64,000 bases of DNA from Aedoeadaptatus ivorii (GCF_900638585.1 NZ_LR134523.1:372001-436000), one strand, 5' to 3'; positions 9,137 through 18,274 are shown, counted from the stretch's first letter. The notes: a model not told the origin generated them from the sequence alone. Numbers and translations are program-made.

Positions 9137-9165
9137 TTGACAGTTTCTCCATCTGTCTCTATAAT
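9137..9165 (+). promoter_or_regulatory. Consensus sigma-A promoter for tRNA-Thr
   Basis: TTGACA at 9137-9142, 17-base spacer, TATAAT at 9160-9165. Both hexamers are perfect, ending 18 bases before the tRNA. Confidence 0.93.
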
Positions 9166-9183
9166 AGTATGAGTATTGGAGAT

Positions 9184-9259
9184 GCTATCGTAGCTCAGTC
9201 GGTAGAGCACTACATTGGTAATGTAGAGGTCGCAGGTTCAAATCCCGTCGATAGCTCCA
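9184..9259 (+). tRNA. tRNA-Thr (anticodon GGT)
   Basis: 76-nt cloverleaf with encoded CCA. Acceptor GCTATCG/CGATAGC is perfect, D-arm GCTC/GAGC, anticodon arm CTACA/TGTAG with loop TTGGTAA (anticodon GGT). T-arm is GCAGG/CCCGT, with one A-C mismatch at its third pair. Reads Thr codons ACC/ACU. Confidence 0.97.
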
Positions 9260-9264
9260 AAAAA

Positions 9265-9290
9265 GGCAAGGTATATACCTTGCCTTTTTT
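9265..9290 (+). terminator. Terminator after tRNA-Thr
   Basis: Perfect palindrome 9265-9284 (GGCAAGGTAT and its complement) followed by six T, starting 5 bases after the tRNA CCA. Confidence 0.9.
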
Positions 9291-9387
9291 CGTGCGCGCA
9301 GATTGTCACAGGAATGAAAAATTAAAAGCCGCCTCCCGTGGTATACTTAAAGCGTAAGAGAGCAAACACGCAAAAGGCGGTGTATAT

Positions 9388-10050
9388 ATGAAACAAATCA
9401 GGCGAAAAATCGCCGCGGCATTGGCAGTGCTGATGCTCTTGCCTTCGGCGGTCTACGCGAAGAATTTTTCCGACATCGGCGGCCACTGGTCCGCGCCTTA
9501 TGTGCGCACCCTCAGCGATATGGGCATCGTATCGGGTTACGGCGACGGCAGTTTCCGGCCGAACGGGACAGTTTCCAAGGCGGAGTTTTTTGCCATGGTC
9601 AACCGCGCGGCGGGGCTTCGACGCACCTATACGGTGACATTTTCGGACGTCGCGCCGGGCAGTTGGTACTACCGCGAGGTGGCAAAGGGCGTAAAGGCGG
9701 GCTATCTCACCCCCACCACGGGGCGGCTTCACCCCAATCAGCCCATTTCCCGCCAGGAGGCGATGCGGATCCTCGCCTATATGTATAATATGACGGCGAG
9801 TCCCGGCAGCCTGTCTCGTTTTTCGGATGCGAATTTTATCGCCCCCGCTGCCCGTCCCGGCGTGGCGGCACTGGTCGATGCGGGCGTCGTATCGGGCTAC
9901 GGCGACGGTCGCTTTGTGCCCGGCGGCTCCATCACTCGGGGCGAGGTTGCAAAGGTATTTCAGGTGCTGATCGCGAACTACAATAAGCCCCTGGCGCGGA
10001 CGGTTTTGGATTCCAAGATTCCCTTCGGCCCGCGCGATCTTTACGAATAA
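9388..10050 (+). CDS. Secreted protein made only of SLH domains
   Basis: 220 aa. Signal peptide residues 1-24 (KQIRRK, hydrophobic stretch, cleavage after AVYA). Then three S-layer homology domains of about 55-60 residues each, beginning at FSDIGGHWSAPYV, FSDVAPGSWYYREV and FSDANFIAP, with GYGDGSFRPNG-type ends. SLH domains bind pyruvylated secondary cell wall polymer. There is no additional effector domain: the protein ends 20 residues after the third SLH. It stands alone between a tRNA terminator and its own terminator. It could be a wall-anchored adaptor or a competitor for SLH sites; the function is not evident. Confidence 0.88.
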   Translation: MKQIRRKIAAALAVLMLLPSAVYAKNFSDIGGHWSAPYVRTLSDMGIVSGYGDGSFRPNGTVSKAEFFAMVNRAAGLRRTYTVTFSDVAPGSWYYREVAKGVKAGYLTPTTGRLHPNQPISRQEAMRILAYMYNMTASPGSLSRFSDANFIAPAARPGVAALVDAGVVSGYGDGRFVPGGSITRGEVAKVFQVLIANYNKPLARTVLDSKIPFGPRDLYE

Positions 10051-10070
10051 AGAGTTTGAACATACAAAAA

Positions 10071-10096
10071 CGGCTGCCATCGGGCAGCCGTAATTT
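10071..10096. terminator. Bidirectional terminator between the SLH gene and the RDD gene
   Basis: Stem CGGCTGCC/GGCAGCCG (10071-10090) with loop ATCG. T-rich on the plus side, and preceded by AAAAA so that it also works on the minus strand, between convergent genes. Confidence 0.85.
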
Positions 10097-10786
10097 TTAT
10101 GCGCTGTAGGCGTAAAACAGTTCTTCGTGATCGCGTTCCACGGCGTATAGATCGTCTTTTACCACATAGGTGTCGGAGAGCAGGTCGCCGATGTTTTGTT
10201 TGCGTTCGGTAAATGCCGTAATCACATACAAAATGGGAAAGGTCGTCTGAATCAACCGGCAGAAGAACTCCCGCACGATGACGGTAACCGGCGACAGGCG
10301 GCTTTCCTCCTTGTGGATGACGCGGATGCCGGTGATCATCTTGCCGAGGGTTTGGCCGTCGGTAAAGTAGGTGAACAGCACGAAATACAGGTAGAAGAAA
10401 AAGCCGGAGACCGCGGCGGGAAAGATGCCCTCGGGGCGGCCCGCCAGTGCCACGATGGGCGAGGCGAAAATCGCCGAAAAGGCGGATGCCACGGTGGCGT
10501 CGATACAAAAGGCGACGAAGCGAATCCAAAATCCCGCCGTCACAAAGGAAGAGACGGGGTATTTTCTTCGGAAGGTCCTCCGCGCTTTGGGGAGGGGAGA
10601 TTCGGGCACCGTCGCTTGCTGTGCACCCTCTCGATGTTCGCGCAAGATCGCCGCATCCAGGGGCGGGTTGTTCCGATCGAAGGGCTCGCGATAGCGTTCC
10701 GTCGTCGCTTCTTCTTTCGCCGGTCGCTTTACCGGTGCCTTTTTGTCGCCGTCTTTCTTAAAGGGGTCGTAGTGTTGGTTTTTCAT
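10097..10786 (-). CDS. RDD family membrane protein
   Basis: 229 aa. A charged, proline-containing cytoplasmic N-terminus (1-78) is followed by an RDD domain. Its hallmark residues are visible: FWIRFVAFCID at the first membrane helix and GQTLGKMITGIRV in the loop before the last helix. Three or four membrane segments. RDD proteins are poorly defined; some are implicated in ion exchange. It starts directly after the sppA stop (no gap), with GGAGGTG inside the sppA end, so it is the second gene of an sppA-RDD operon. Confidence 0.85.
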   Translation of the reverse strand: MKNQHYDPFKKDGDKKAPVKRPAKEEATTERYREPFDRNNPPLDAAILREHREGAQQATVPESPLPKARRTFRRKYPVSSFVTAGFWIRFVAFCIDATVASAFSAIFASPIVALAGRPEGIFPAAVSGFFFYLYFVLFTYFTDGQTLGKMITGIRVIHKEESRLSPVTVIVREFFCRLIQTTFPILYVITAFTERKQNIGDLLSDTYVVKDDLYAVERDHEELFYAYSA

Positions 10787-11803
10787 CTATGCACCTCCGT
10801 AGAGATACATGGGTCTAGCGCCTGCATTCAACGATTCAAACAGCAGCTTCTCGATCACTTCGTTTTCGATCGATGTCTTGGAGAAGAAGTTGCCGAAGAT
10901 ACTGCCCGAAAGGCCCGGCGTGTATTCGTAGACCTGTGCATCTTCGGCACCGATGGCGGTCTTTAAGGCGGCGAGCACGTCTTCGGGATAGCCGATTTCG
11001 TCGATCAAGCCGTTTGCTTTCGCCTGATTGCCCGTGTAGATCGAGCCGTCGGCGAGGGTACGCACTTGTTCGATGTCCATCTGTCTGCCTTCGGAGACGA
11101 CCTTCAAAAACTCGCCGTACATATCGTCGATTACGCCCTGCAGGATGGCCCGTTCGTCTTCGGTCATGGGGCGGGTGGTGCTGCCGATGTCCTTGTGTGC
11201 GGCGCTCTTAATCGCCTGATCGGCGATGCCTAGTTTTTCCAACAGGCCCGAGAGATTTTGCCCGCCCATAATCACGCCGATGGAACCGGTGATGGTAGAG
11301 GGGGCGGCGTAGATCTTTTTGGCGGGCGCGGAGATATAATAACCGCCGCTTGCGGCCATATTGCCCATGCTGACGTAGATGGTCTTGTCGGCATCGGCGA
11401 TTGCCTTGAGCTTTTTGTGGAGCTCGGCGCTTTCGAACACGCCGCCGCCGGGGGAATTCACCTCCAGGAGTACGCCTTTTACCGTATCGTCTTCGAGGAT
11501 GTCATCCAATTCGGCGAGCGTCAACCGGTGATCATAGGCCATGGTGCCGGCAAAGGGCGTAGAGGGAATATCCATAATGGGACCTTCTACGGCGATCTTT
11601 GCGATCTTTGCGTCTGCATTTTCGCCTTCTAAGACCGTGCGGTCGAAACTGCCGATGGAATTGCGGATGGATTCTTCGACTTTCTTCATTTGCTCCTCGC
11701 GGTTGATCAGGGAACTGAGACCACTGGAAAGCGCGGAAAGGCCGAGAATCAAAACGGCGATGCCCACGGCGATCCACCGCTTCGTATTCATTTTTTCGAG
11801 CAT
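10787..11803 (-). CDS. sppA: Signal peptide peptidase SppA (short form)
   Basis: Membrane-anchored serine protease that clears cleaved signal peptides. 338 aa from the ATG at 11803, chosen because AGGAGG sits 5 bases upstream; the frame is open further upstream but has no better signal. One N-terminal membrane helix (about residues 10-30), then a single ClpP-like S49 domain. The nucleophile is Ser152 in NMAASGGYY and the general base is Lys204 in AAHKDIGS. The 52-residue spacing equals the B. subtilis Ser147/Lys199 pair. The conserved NSPGGGVFES precedes it. Divergent from the DUF2140 gene. Confidence 0.95.
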   Translation of the reverse strand: MLEKMNTKRWIAVGIAVLILGLSALSSGLSSLINREEQMKKVEESIRNSIGSFDRTVLEGENADAKIAKIAVEGPIMDIPSTPFAGTMAYDHRLTLAELDDILEDDTVKGVLLEVNSPGGGVFESAELHKKLKAIADADKTIYVSMGNMAASGGYYISAPAKKIYAAPSTITGSIGVIMGGQNLSGLLEKLGIADQAIKSAAHKDIGSTTRPMTEDERAILQGVIDDMYGEFLKVVSEGRQMDIEQVRTLADGSIYTGNQAKANGLIDEIGYPEDVLAALKTAIGAEDAQVYEYTPGLSGSIFGNFFSKTSIENEVIEKLLFESLNAGARPMYLYGGA

Positions 11804-11900
11804 AAATCCTCCTGTTCGGTACAATTGTTTTTTGGGATATAGTATGATACATCTATCGGGAGTAAAACTCTCTTTCTTGATGATAACATAGGAGACGGGA

Positions 11901-12452
11901 ATGAAACAACGCAATTGGAAAAAGGCATTTGGGATCCTGGCGGCATTGAATTTGCTGATACTCGCCGCCGTCCTGTTCCTCGCGCGGCCTACGGGCGAGG
12001 TAAAGACCGAAGAAACCATACCCAAAAAGGGAAATATTCAGATCGCGATGGAAGCGGACGCACTTCGAAGCGTCATTGATCGAGGGCTTTCGGAGGCGGG
12101 AATCGAAGGAACGGTAGAGGCGGGCGATGGCATTCGCATGTCGATGCCGGTGGAAGCCTACGGCATCTCCAGCGCGCTTTCGGTGCGCACCGAACCCCGC
12201 GCGACAAAAGACGGCCGCATCGAGCTCGCCGTAAAAGAGGCGAAGCTGGGACAAATTCCCCTGCCGCCGGCGGAGACCGTGGCGATGGCGAGCCGGCTGT
12301 TTCAAAAAGACGGCGTAGCATTCGATTCCGCGCGCCGATCGATCGTCATCGACCCCGCTATGTGGGCGATCGGCGGTATTCGAGATCTAAAGGCCATAGA
12401 GATGGATTCGGCAGAAGGTCGCTATATTTTTGAGGGAACAATGGGAGAATAA
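11901..12452 (+). CDS. YpmS-like DUF2140 membrane-anchored protein
   Basis: 183 aa. Residues 8-28 form one membrane anchor after a basic KQRNWKK start; the rest is predicted extracytoplasmic. It resembles the Firmicute YpmS/DUF2140 family, with alternating strands rich in I/V and conserved Pro residues. No catalytic motif is visible and the function is unknown. The next gene begins 3 bases after the stop, so it heads an operon with the CNNM/CBS protein. Confidence 0.7.
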   Translation: MKQRNWKKAFGILAALNLLILAAVLFLARPTGEVKTEETIPKKGNIQIAMEADALRSVIDRGLSEAGIEGTVEAGDGIRMSMPVEAYGISSALSVRTEPRATKDGRIELAVKEAKLGQIPLPPAETVAMASRLFQKDGVAFDSARRSIVIDPAMWAIGGIRDLKAIEMDSAEGRYIFEGTMGE

Positions 12453-12455
12453 AGC

Positions 12456-13706
12456 ATGGATTCAATCGGCATATACGGCGTAGTTATCGTACTCTTAACC
12501 GCCGCCTCGGCATTCTTTTCCTCGTCCGAGACGGCGCTCTTATCGGCAAATCAGATCCGCCTGCGCCAGGCGGCGACCGAAGGCGACAAGAGCAGTCTGA
12601 TGGTGCTTCGGCTCCTGGAAAAACCCCAGGACATGATCTCGAGCATTTTGATCGGAAACAATATCGTAAATATCGCATCGTCCGCCGTGGCGACGGTGCT
12701 CTTTACCCGCCTACTCGGCGCCAGCGGACCCGTGGTGGCGACGGCGGTGATGACGGTGGTCGTCTTGGTCTTCGGCGAGGTGATGCCGAAGACCGTGGCG
12801 CAGGAACAGCCGGAACTGGTCAGCAAAAAGATCGCCAAGCCGATCTCTGTGATCTCAGTCATTCTAAAACCCGCGGTGTTCTTGTTGGGCGCCTTCACCA
12901 CTTGGGTCAATCGCCTGCTCTTTCCCGACGTGGGCGATAAGCCGACCATAACCGAGGAAGAATTTAAGACCCTGGTCGAGGTGGGCGAGGAAGAAGGGGT
13001 GCTTGAGAGCGCCGAACGCACGTATATCGACAATGTCCTCGACTTTTCTTCCGCCACCGCATCGGATATGATGAAGCCCCGCACCTCGGTGGTCGCCCTC
13101 GACGTAGAGGCGGAGCAGGACGAGATCCTCGCGCTTTTGCGCGAAAACCGGTATAGCCGCGTGCCCGTCTACCGCGATTCCATCGACAATATCATCGGCA
13201 TCCTCTATATGAAAGACGTGGTGCGCACCCTCGCCACCGGCTCGAAACTCGAACTCGAAGAAATGCTTCGGGATCCATATTTTATCGGAGAGAGTGCCGT
13301 GGCGGATCGGATCTTTCGCGAAATGAAGGCGCGCAATCTTTCTATCGCCGTGGTGGTGGACGAATACGCCGGCACCAGCGGCATAATCACCATGGAAGAC
13401 ATCCTCGAGGAACTGGTCGGCAATATCGATGACGAGTATGACCTCGAAAACCGCGCCATGATTCTCTTGGACGCGGGGGTATTTTTGATCGATCCGGAGC
13501 TTCGGATCGACGAAGTGAACGACCACTTCCGATTGGATTTGGAAAGCGAAAAATCCGACTCCATCGGCGGCTTTGTGATCGAGCAGTTGGACCGCATTCC
13601 CAAAGTGGGCGAGGTGATTCGCTACGGGGACATCGTCTTTACCGTTAACGAAATGCAGGGTCTCAAGCTTACCAAACTGAAGATGGACCTACGAGAGCGC
13701 TTGTAG
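12456..13706 (+). CDS. CNNM/CorC-type transporter (DUF21 + CBS pair + CorC_HlyC)
   Basis: 416 aa. DUF21 membrane domain with three to four helices (about 1-190, starting with ASAFFSSSETALLSANQIRLRQ). A tandem CBS pair follows (about 205-330), then the C-terminal CorC_HlyC domain (about 345-415, IGGFVIEQLDRIPKVGE). This family handles Mg2+/Co2+ homeostasis; the old hemolysin name is misleading. Domain order is complete. It lies between DUF2140 and a cation diffusion facilitator, giving a metal-transport neighbourhood. Confidence 0.93.
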   Translation: MDSIGIYGVVIVLLTAASAFFSSSETALLSANQIRLRQAATEGDKSSLMVLRLLEKPQDMISSILIGNNIVNIASSAVATVLFTRLLGASGPVVATAVMTVVVLVFGEVMPKTVAQEQPELVSKKIAKPISVISVILKPAVFLLGAFTTWVNRLLFPDVGDKPTITEEEFKTLVEVGEEEGVLESAERTYIDNVLDFSSATASDMMKPRTSVVALDVEAEQDEILALLRENRYSRVPVYRDSIDNIIGILYMKDVVRTLATGSKLELEEMLRDPYFIGESAVADRIFREMKARNLSIAVVVDEYAGTSGIITMEDILEELVGNIDDEYDLENRAMILLDAGVFLIDPELRIDEVNDHFRLDLESEKSDSIGGFVIEQLDRIPKVGEVIRYGDIVFTVNEMQGLKLTKLKMDLRERL

Positions 13707-13733
13707 GTAAGCGAAGAAAGGAGCGTGAGCGCG

Positions 13734-14912
13734 ATGTTTGAACGATATATGCAGAGAAAGCTCCCCGACGCGCGAGATGCGGCGGCGCGCAGTCGCATGG
13801 GGCGAGAGGCGTCTTTGATCGGGATCGGGACCAATCTCGCCCTGGCGGCATCGAAGATTGTGGTAGGCACGCTTTCCGGCGCCATTTCGATGGTCGCCGA
13901 CGGGCTTAACAACTCCATGGACCTGTTGAGCTCCCTGATTTCTTTGGGGGGCTTTCATTTCGCCGCCATGCCCGCCGATCGCCGCCATCCCTACGGCCAT
14001 GCGCGCATGGAGTACTTGGCGTCCTTTGTGGTGAGCCTGATCATCCTCTGGACGGGGGCGAGCCTGTTTTGGGAATCGGGAAAAAGCATACTGCATCCCA
14101 AGGCGATGGAGGTATTGCCTGTCGCCTTTGTGGTGCTGTTGCTTTCGATCGGGGCAAAATTTCTCCTCTTCGCCTACAATCTCGCCCTGGGAAAGCGCAT
14201 GGGCTCCGATCTTTTGATCGCCACCGCCTATGACGCCCGGGGTGATGTGCTCGCCACCTCGACGGTGGTGCTTTCGGTGGGCGTACAAAAGCTGTTCGGC
14301 CTCAATATCGACGGCTTTGTGGGCCTGCTCGTGGCAGGAGTGATCCTAAAGAGCGGCTGGGAGAGCCTGACCGATACGGTGGATTCTCTTTTGGGCGAAA
14401 AGACCGACCCCGCCCTCATCGAAGAGCTCCTCGCCTTTATCGAGAGCTTTCCCGTCGCCATCGGCGTACACGATTTGATCTACCACGACTACGGTGCACA
14501 GAAGCGCTTTTTGACCGTCCACGTGGAGGTCAACAGCGAATGGGACGTGCTCAAGATCCACGAGGACATCGACGAGATCGAGCGGCGACTGGCGGAGGAA
14601 TTTCAGCTGGATGCCACCATACACATCGACCCCATCCGCATCGACGACCCCCGCAGCAATGCGCTCTATGACTATCTGAAGGGGACCTTGCGAGAAATTC
14701 ACCCCAAACTCGACCTACACGATTTTCGCATCGTCGACCGAAAGGACGGGTTGAATCTCGTATTTGACGTACTCGTTCCCATGGCGATGGAAGGAAAAGA
14801 AGAAGAGATCGACAGAAGGCTGCGTCAAAAGGTCGCCGAAAAGCACCCCGAATACGCGCTGATCACCACCTACGATCCCGACTATCAGGATCTGTTGGGG
14901 GCACAGGAATGA
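13734..14912 (+). CDS. Cation diffusion facilitator (CDF) efflux protein
   Basis: Divalent metal/proton antiporter. 392 aa with six membrane segments in residues about 25-225. The metal site is seen as ADGLNNSMD in helix 2 and AYDARGDVLA in helix 5 (D-D pattern with H/N variants). The C-terminal cytoplasmic part is longer than usual (about 170 residues, two ferredoxin-like repeats). I chose the ATG at 13734, 10 bases after AAAGGAG; an in-frame GTG at 13725 lies only 1 base from it. Zn, Mn or Fe specificity cannot be told. The 3' end overlaps the TraX gene by 4 bases. Confidence 0.92.
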   Translation: MFERYMQRKLPDARDAAARSRMGREASLIGIGTNLALAASKIVVGTLSGAISMVADGLNNSMDLLSSLISLGGFHFAAMPADRRHPYGHARMEYLASFVVSLIILWTGASLFWESGKSILHPKAMEVLPVAFVVLLLSIGAKFLLFAYNLALGKRMGSDLLIATAYDARGDVLATSTVVLSVGVQKLFGLNIDGFVGLLVAGVILKSGWESLTDTVDSLLGEKTDPALIEELLAFIESFPVAIGVHDLIYHDYGAQKRFLTVHVEVNSEWDVLKIHEDIDEIERRLAEEFQLDATIHIDPIRIDDPRSNALYDYLKGTLREIHPKLDLHDFRIVDRKDGLNLVFDVLVPMAMEGKEEEIDRRLRQKVAEKHPEYALITTYDPDYQDLLGAQE

Positions 14913-15694
14913 ACGCGCTTTACAATCCCGACGAGAAAAAGCGGCTCTTGGCGATTTGGTCGAAAGAGGGCGGCCTCAGCGGCAACGCACTGAAATTTTT
15001 TGCTTGCCTCTTTATGTTCTTCGACCATATGGCCCAGGGCGGCGTGCTGCGCGATTCCCTGGGGATCGAGGTGGGGGGCCTTTTGCCCTTTCAGTATTAC
15101 GATTCCCCGGGCCTGTTGGCGGGCAATCTTATGGTGCTCTTCGGGCGCATCGCCTTTCCCATATTCTGCTTCTTTTTGGTGCAGGGTCTCTTTCTCACCC
15201 GCGACTATAAAAAACAGCTGATTCGGCTCTTTCTCTTCGGCGTTCTTTCCGAGATCCCCTTCGATTTGGTTGCAAACGGCGGCCTAGAATGGGGACATCA
15301 GAATGTGTATTTTACCCTGGTGGCGGGGGCGGCGCTCGTCGTGCTCCTAGAAAGAATTCGGCACACGGATTGGAAACGGCTGCCGAAGATCGTCGCATCG
15401 ACGGCCGTTTTTTTGGCCATCGCCGCTCTTTCCGCGGTTTGCGGCTTCGACTACGGCGCCTTCGGCATCGGCGCCATACTGCTGTATTACCTGGCGCGTG
15501 AAGATCGATTCCGCACCCTCTCGGCGACGCTCTTCGGCTTTTGGTTCGAGGCGCCCCTATTCGGTACGGTATATCTTTCGCTGCCTTTTCTTTGGCTCTA
15601 TAACGGAAAGCGCGGGCGCGGGCATAAATACGCATTTTATGCCTTTTACCCCCTGCACTTGCTCTTTTTATACCTGCTTTCGTTGATTTTCTAG
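14909..15694 (+). CDS. TraX family membrane protein
   Basis: 261 aa with about seven to eight hydrophobic segments and the family start, ALKFFACLFMFFDHM. TraX of the F plasmid N-acetylates pilin; chromosomal Firmicute homologues are presumed membrane acyltransferases with unknown substrate. It overlaps the CDF gene by ATGA, and the exporter gene follows 11 bases downstream with its own RBS (AAAGGAGAT). Confidence 0.85.
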   Translation: MNALYNPDEKKRLLAIWSKEGGLSGNALKFFACLFMFFDHMAQGGVLRDSLGIEVGGLLPFQYYDSPGLLAGNLMVLFGRIAFPIFCFFLVQGLFLTRDYKKQLIRLFLFGVLSEIPFDLVANGGLEWGHQNVYFTLVAGAALVVLLERIRHTDWKRLPKIVASTAVFLAIAALSAVCGFDYGAFGIGAILLYYLAREDRFRTLSATLFGFWFEAPLFGTVYLSLPFLWLYNGKRGRGHKYAFYAFYPLHLLFLYLLSLIF

Positions 15695-15705
15695 AAAGGA
15701 GATCT

Positions 15706-17469
15706 ATGACTTTTCTCGATCGCTTGCGGGCCATTCGCCCGTACTTTACGCCTTATCGGGGCATTCTCTTTACCGACCTGCTCTGCGCGGGGCTCACCAC
15801 GGTGTCGGAGATTGCGCTTCCGATCATACTCCGCCACTTGACCAATCTCGGCGTCAAAGACATTGGGCTCATTACGCCGGATTTGATCCTGAGGCTCGCG
15901 GGAATCTTTCTGGTCATCAAAATCATAGAGATCGTCGCCGCCTACTATATGACCAATATCGGCCATATGATGGGGGCGAATATCGAAAAGGATATGCGCA
16001 GAGACGTCTACAACCATTTGCAGACCCTGAGTGCCTCCTTCTACAACGATATGAAGGTGGGCCAGATTATGAGCCGCATCACCAACGACCTCTTCGACAT
16101 CACCGAATTTTCGCACCACGCGCCGGAGGAATATTCCATCGGCGTCTTAAAAGTCGTCGCGACCTTCCTAGTCCTCGCCTCGGTGCATTTGCCACTTACC
16201 GTATTTTTATACCTTATGATTCCGATCATGCTCATCGCCGCCCGCAAATTCCGGTTGCAGATGCTTTCGGCACAGAGAAAACAGCGGCAGATGATGGGGA
16301 ATTTGAACGCCACCATCGAAGACTCCATTTCGGGGATTCGCGTCACCAAGAGCTTTGCCAACGAAGGGATCGAACAAGAGCGCTTCGAAAACGAAAATAT
16401 GCGCTTTTTAGAGACCAAGCGGGAATTCTACAAATCCATGGCGGGCTTTAATGCCGTCACCCGCAACTTCGACGGCATTATGTATTTGATCGTCATCATC
16501 GGCGGCGGCTTCTTTATGATGGCCGGCGAGATCCTACCCGGCGATATGGTCGCCTATATTATGTATGTTTCGACCATGGTACAGACCGTGCGCCGGCTGA
16601 TCGACTTTACCGAGACCTTCCAAAAAGGACTCACCGGCATCGAGCGCTTTCAAGAGATTATGTCCATCGAAAGCGACGTCGTCGATCCGGCGGACGGCGT
16701 GGTACTCAAAGACCCCGAAGGCGCCATCGAGTTTCGGGATGTCGACTTCGCCTACGAGGGGAAATTCCCCGTATTGGAGGACTTTTCGCTTTCCATCCGC
16801 CCCGGCGAAAACGTGGCACTGGTGGGCCCCAGCGGATCGGGCAAGACCACCATCTGCAATCTGATTCCGCGGTTTTACGACGTGGATGCGGGGGCCGTCA
16901 CCGTCGACGGCATCGACGTGCGCGAGATTACCCTCAACAGCCTTCGGCGCAATATCGGCATGGTGCAGCAGGATGTGTACCTCTTTAATACCAATATTAT
17001 GGAAAACATCCGCTACGGCCGGCCCGAAGCCACCGACGCCGAGGTAAGGGAGGCGGCCAAACTCGCCAACGCCTACGACTTTATTATGAACCTCGCCGAG
17101 GGATTTGAGACCTTTGTGGGCGAGCGCGGCGTCAAACTGTCCGGCGGGCAGAAACAGCGCATTTCCATCGCGCGGGTATTTTTGAAAAACCCGTCGATCT
17201 TGATCCTCGACGAGGCGACCAGCGCACTGGATAACGAGAGCGAGATGATCATTCAAAACTCCCTCGAAGAACTCACTGCCGGGCGCACCACCATCACCAT
17301 CGCCCACCGCCTCTCGACCGTCGAAAACGCCGACACCATCCTCGTGCTTCAAAAAGACGCGGGCATCGTAGAACAGGGCAACCACCGAGAGCTGATGGCA
17401 AAGCAGGGCCTGTATCATCACCTCTACACCAAGGGCGGCAATTTGGAAGCAGGTTTCGAAAATCGGTAA
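15706..17469 (+). CDS. ABC exporter, fused permease-ATPase half transporter
   Basis: 587 aa. Six-helix type-I exporter domain (about 1-320), then an ATPase with Walker A GPSGSGKTT, Q-loop VQQDVYLF, signature LSGGQKQRIS, Walker B ILILDEATSALD and H-switch AHRLST, all intact. Probably a homodimer, because no partner half-transporter is adjacent. Drug, lipid or peptide cargo cannot be inferred. It ends the DUF2140-CNNM-CDF-TraX gene run, 45 bases before tmRNA. Confidence 0.93.
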   Translation: MTFLDRLRAIRPYFTPYRGILFTDLLCAGLTTVSEIALPIILRHLTNLGVKDIGLITPDLILRLAGIFLVIKIIEIVAAYYMTNIGHMMGANIEKDMRRDVYNHLQTLSASFYNDMKVGQIMSRITNDLFDITEFSHHAPEEYSIGVLKVVATFLVLASVHLPLTVFLYLMIPIMLIAARKFRLQMLSAQRKQRQMMGNLNATIEDSISGIRVTKSFANEGIEQERFENENMRFLETKREFYKSMAGFNAVTRNFDGIMYLIVIIGGGFFMMAGEILPGDMVAYIMYVSTMVQTVRRLIDFTETFQKGLTGIERFQEIMSIESDVVDPADGVVLKDPEGAIEFRDVDFAYEGKFPVLEDFSLSIRPGENVALVGPSGSGKTTICNLIPRFYDVDAGAVTVDGIDVREITLNSLRRNIGMVQQDVYLFNTNIMENIRYGRPEATDAEVREAAKLANAYDFIMNLAEGFETFVGERGVKLSGGQKQRISIARVFLKNPSILILDEATSALDNESEMIIQNSLEELTAGRTTITIAHRLSTVENADTILVLQKDAGIVEQGNHRELMAKQGLYHHLYTKGGNLEAGFENR

Positions 17470-17471
17470 AT

Positions 17472-17500
17472 TTGACAAATATACAATCGTCGGGTATCAT
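17472..17500 (+). promoter_or_regulatory. Promoter for ssrA
   Basis: TTGACA at 17472-17477, 17-base spacer, TATCAT at 17495-17500, ending 14 bases before the mature tmRNA 5' end. Confidence 0.8.
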
Positions 17501-17514
17501 AAGTAGATACCCAT

Positions 17515-17864
17515 GGGGACGAAATGGCTTCGACGGGGATTCGGAAGCCGGAGTAGCAAGCCGTTGATGAGTCAGGCAACGTTAAAATGGCTCAAAACTT
17601 TAAATGCTAACGACAACAACGTAGCACTGGCAGCGTAAACACGCTACCCACGGAACCGAGAGGTCCACGGCTCGGGGAAGTGTCAATTCAGTGGAGAAAC
17701 GCGCTCGGTCAAGCTTTGCCCCGAGAACGGAATCTATGAAGCTACCTTATAGACGAGTTTTGTTTTTCCCTCGTGTATAGGGGAAATTTCAGGAAAAACT
17801 GAGCTTGGAGAAACTCCGGTGGAAGGATTTTCGGACGCGGGTTCGACCCCCGCCGTCTCCACCA
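17515..17864 (+). ncRNA. ssrA: tmRNA (one-piece)
   Basis: Rescues stalled ribosomes and tags nascent chains. The 5' end GGGGACGAAATGGCTTCGAC pairs with CGTCTCC before the 3' ACCA to form the tRNA-like acceptor, and a T-arm (GCGGG TTCGACC CCCGC) is visible. The resume codon is GCT at 17606 and the stop is TAA at 17636. The encoded tag is ANDNNVALAA, preceded by the charged Ala, with the classic hydrophobic ALAA end recognised by ClpXP. 350 nt. Confidence 0.97.
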
Positions 17865-17874
17865 AATCAAAAAA

Positions 17875-17909
17875 GGCCGTGTGGCAATATACTGTCACGC
17901 GGCCTTTTT
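17875..17909 (+). terminator. Terminator after ssrA
   Basis: 12-base stem (GGCCGTGTGGCA with TGTCACGCGGCC, two wobbles) followed by TTTTT. Confidence 0.88.
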
Positions 17910-17942
17910 CTATGCTCCCGGTTTCGCTATGCGTTTCGATTT

Positions 17943-17950
17943 GATATACT
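17943..17950 (+). promoter_or_regulatory. Extended -10 promoter for the DUF4177 gene
   Basis: TGATATACT, an extended -10 (TATACT at 17945-17950), 23 bases before the start codon. Confidence 0.5.
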
Positions 17951-17972
17951 GCGCTCTATAAGGAGGTACTTT

Positions 17973-18233
17973 ATGACGGAAGATATGAAAAGAGAATCCA
18001 GCTATTCGGTCGCATCTGGCAAAGACTTGCCGTATGTGGTCTTACAGGTGACGCTGAAAGAAAAGTTTATCGGCACCGGATCCGGCAATCTGGTCGAATT
18101 GGAAGAGGTCATCAACGAACAGGCGGCAAAAGGCTACCGGCTGCATACCATGACCACCAGCCACGGCGGCAGTACCGGCTTGCTCGGCGGCGATCGAATC
18201 CAGGCGACACTGGTGTTCGAGGCGATCCGATAA
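17973..18233 (+). CDS. DUF4177 family small protein
   Basis: 86 aa. The start is the ATG after AAGGAGGTACTTT. The core reads YVVLQVTLKEKF, then LEEVINEQAAKGYRLHTM, then QATLVFEA, which is the beta-helix-beta pattern of DUF4177 (usually 60-70 aa). No known function. Single-gene unit between the tmRNA terminator and its own terminator. Confidence 0.8.
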   Translation: MTEDMKRESSYSVASGKDLPYVVLQVTLKEKFIGTGSGNLVELEEVINEQAAKGYRLHTMTTSHGGSTGLLGGDRIQATLVFEAIR

Positions 18234-18274
18234 AGGATGCGCCGCAATCTATAAAAGATATACATTTCGATTGG

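Noticed and set aside
12456-13706. Annotation as a hemolysin
   Set aside because: The domain order DUF21-CBS-CBS-CorC_HlyC indicates a metal transporter of the CNNM/CorC group; there is no toxin feature.
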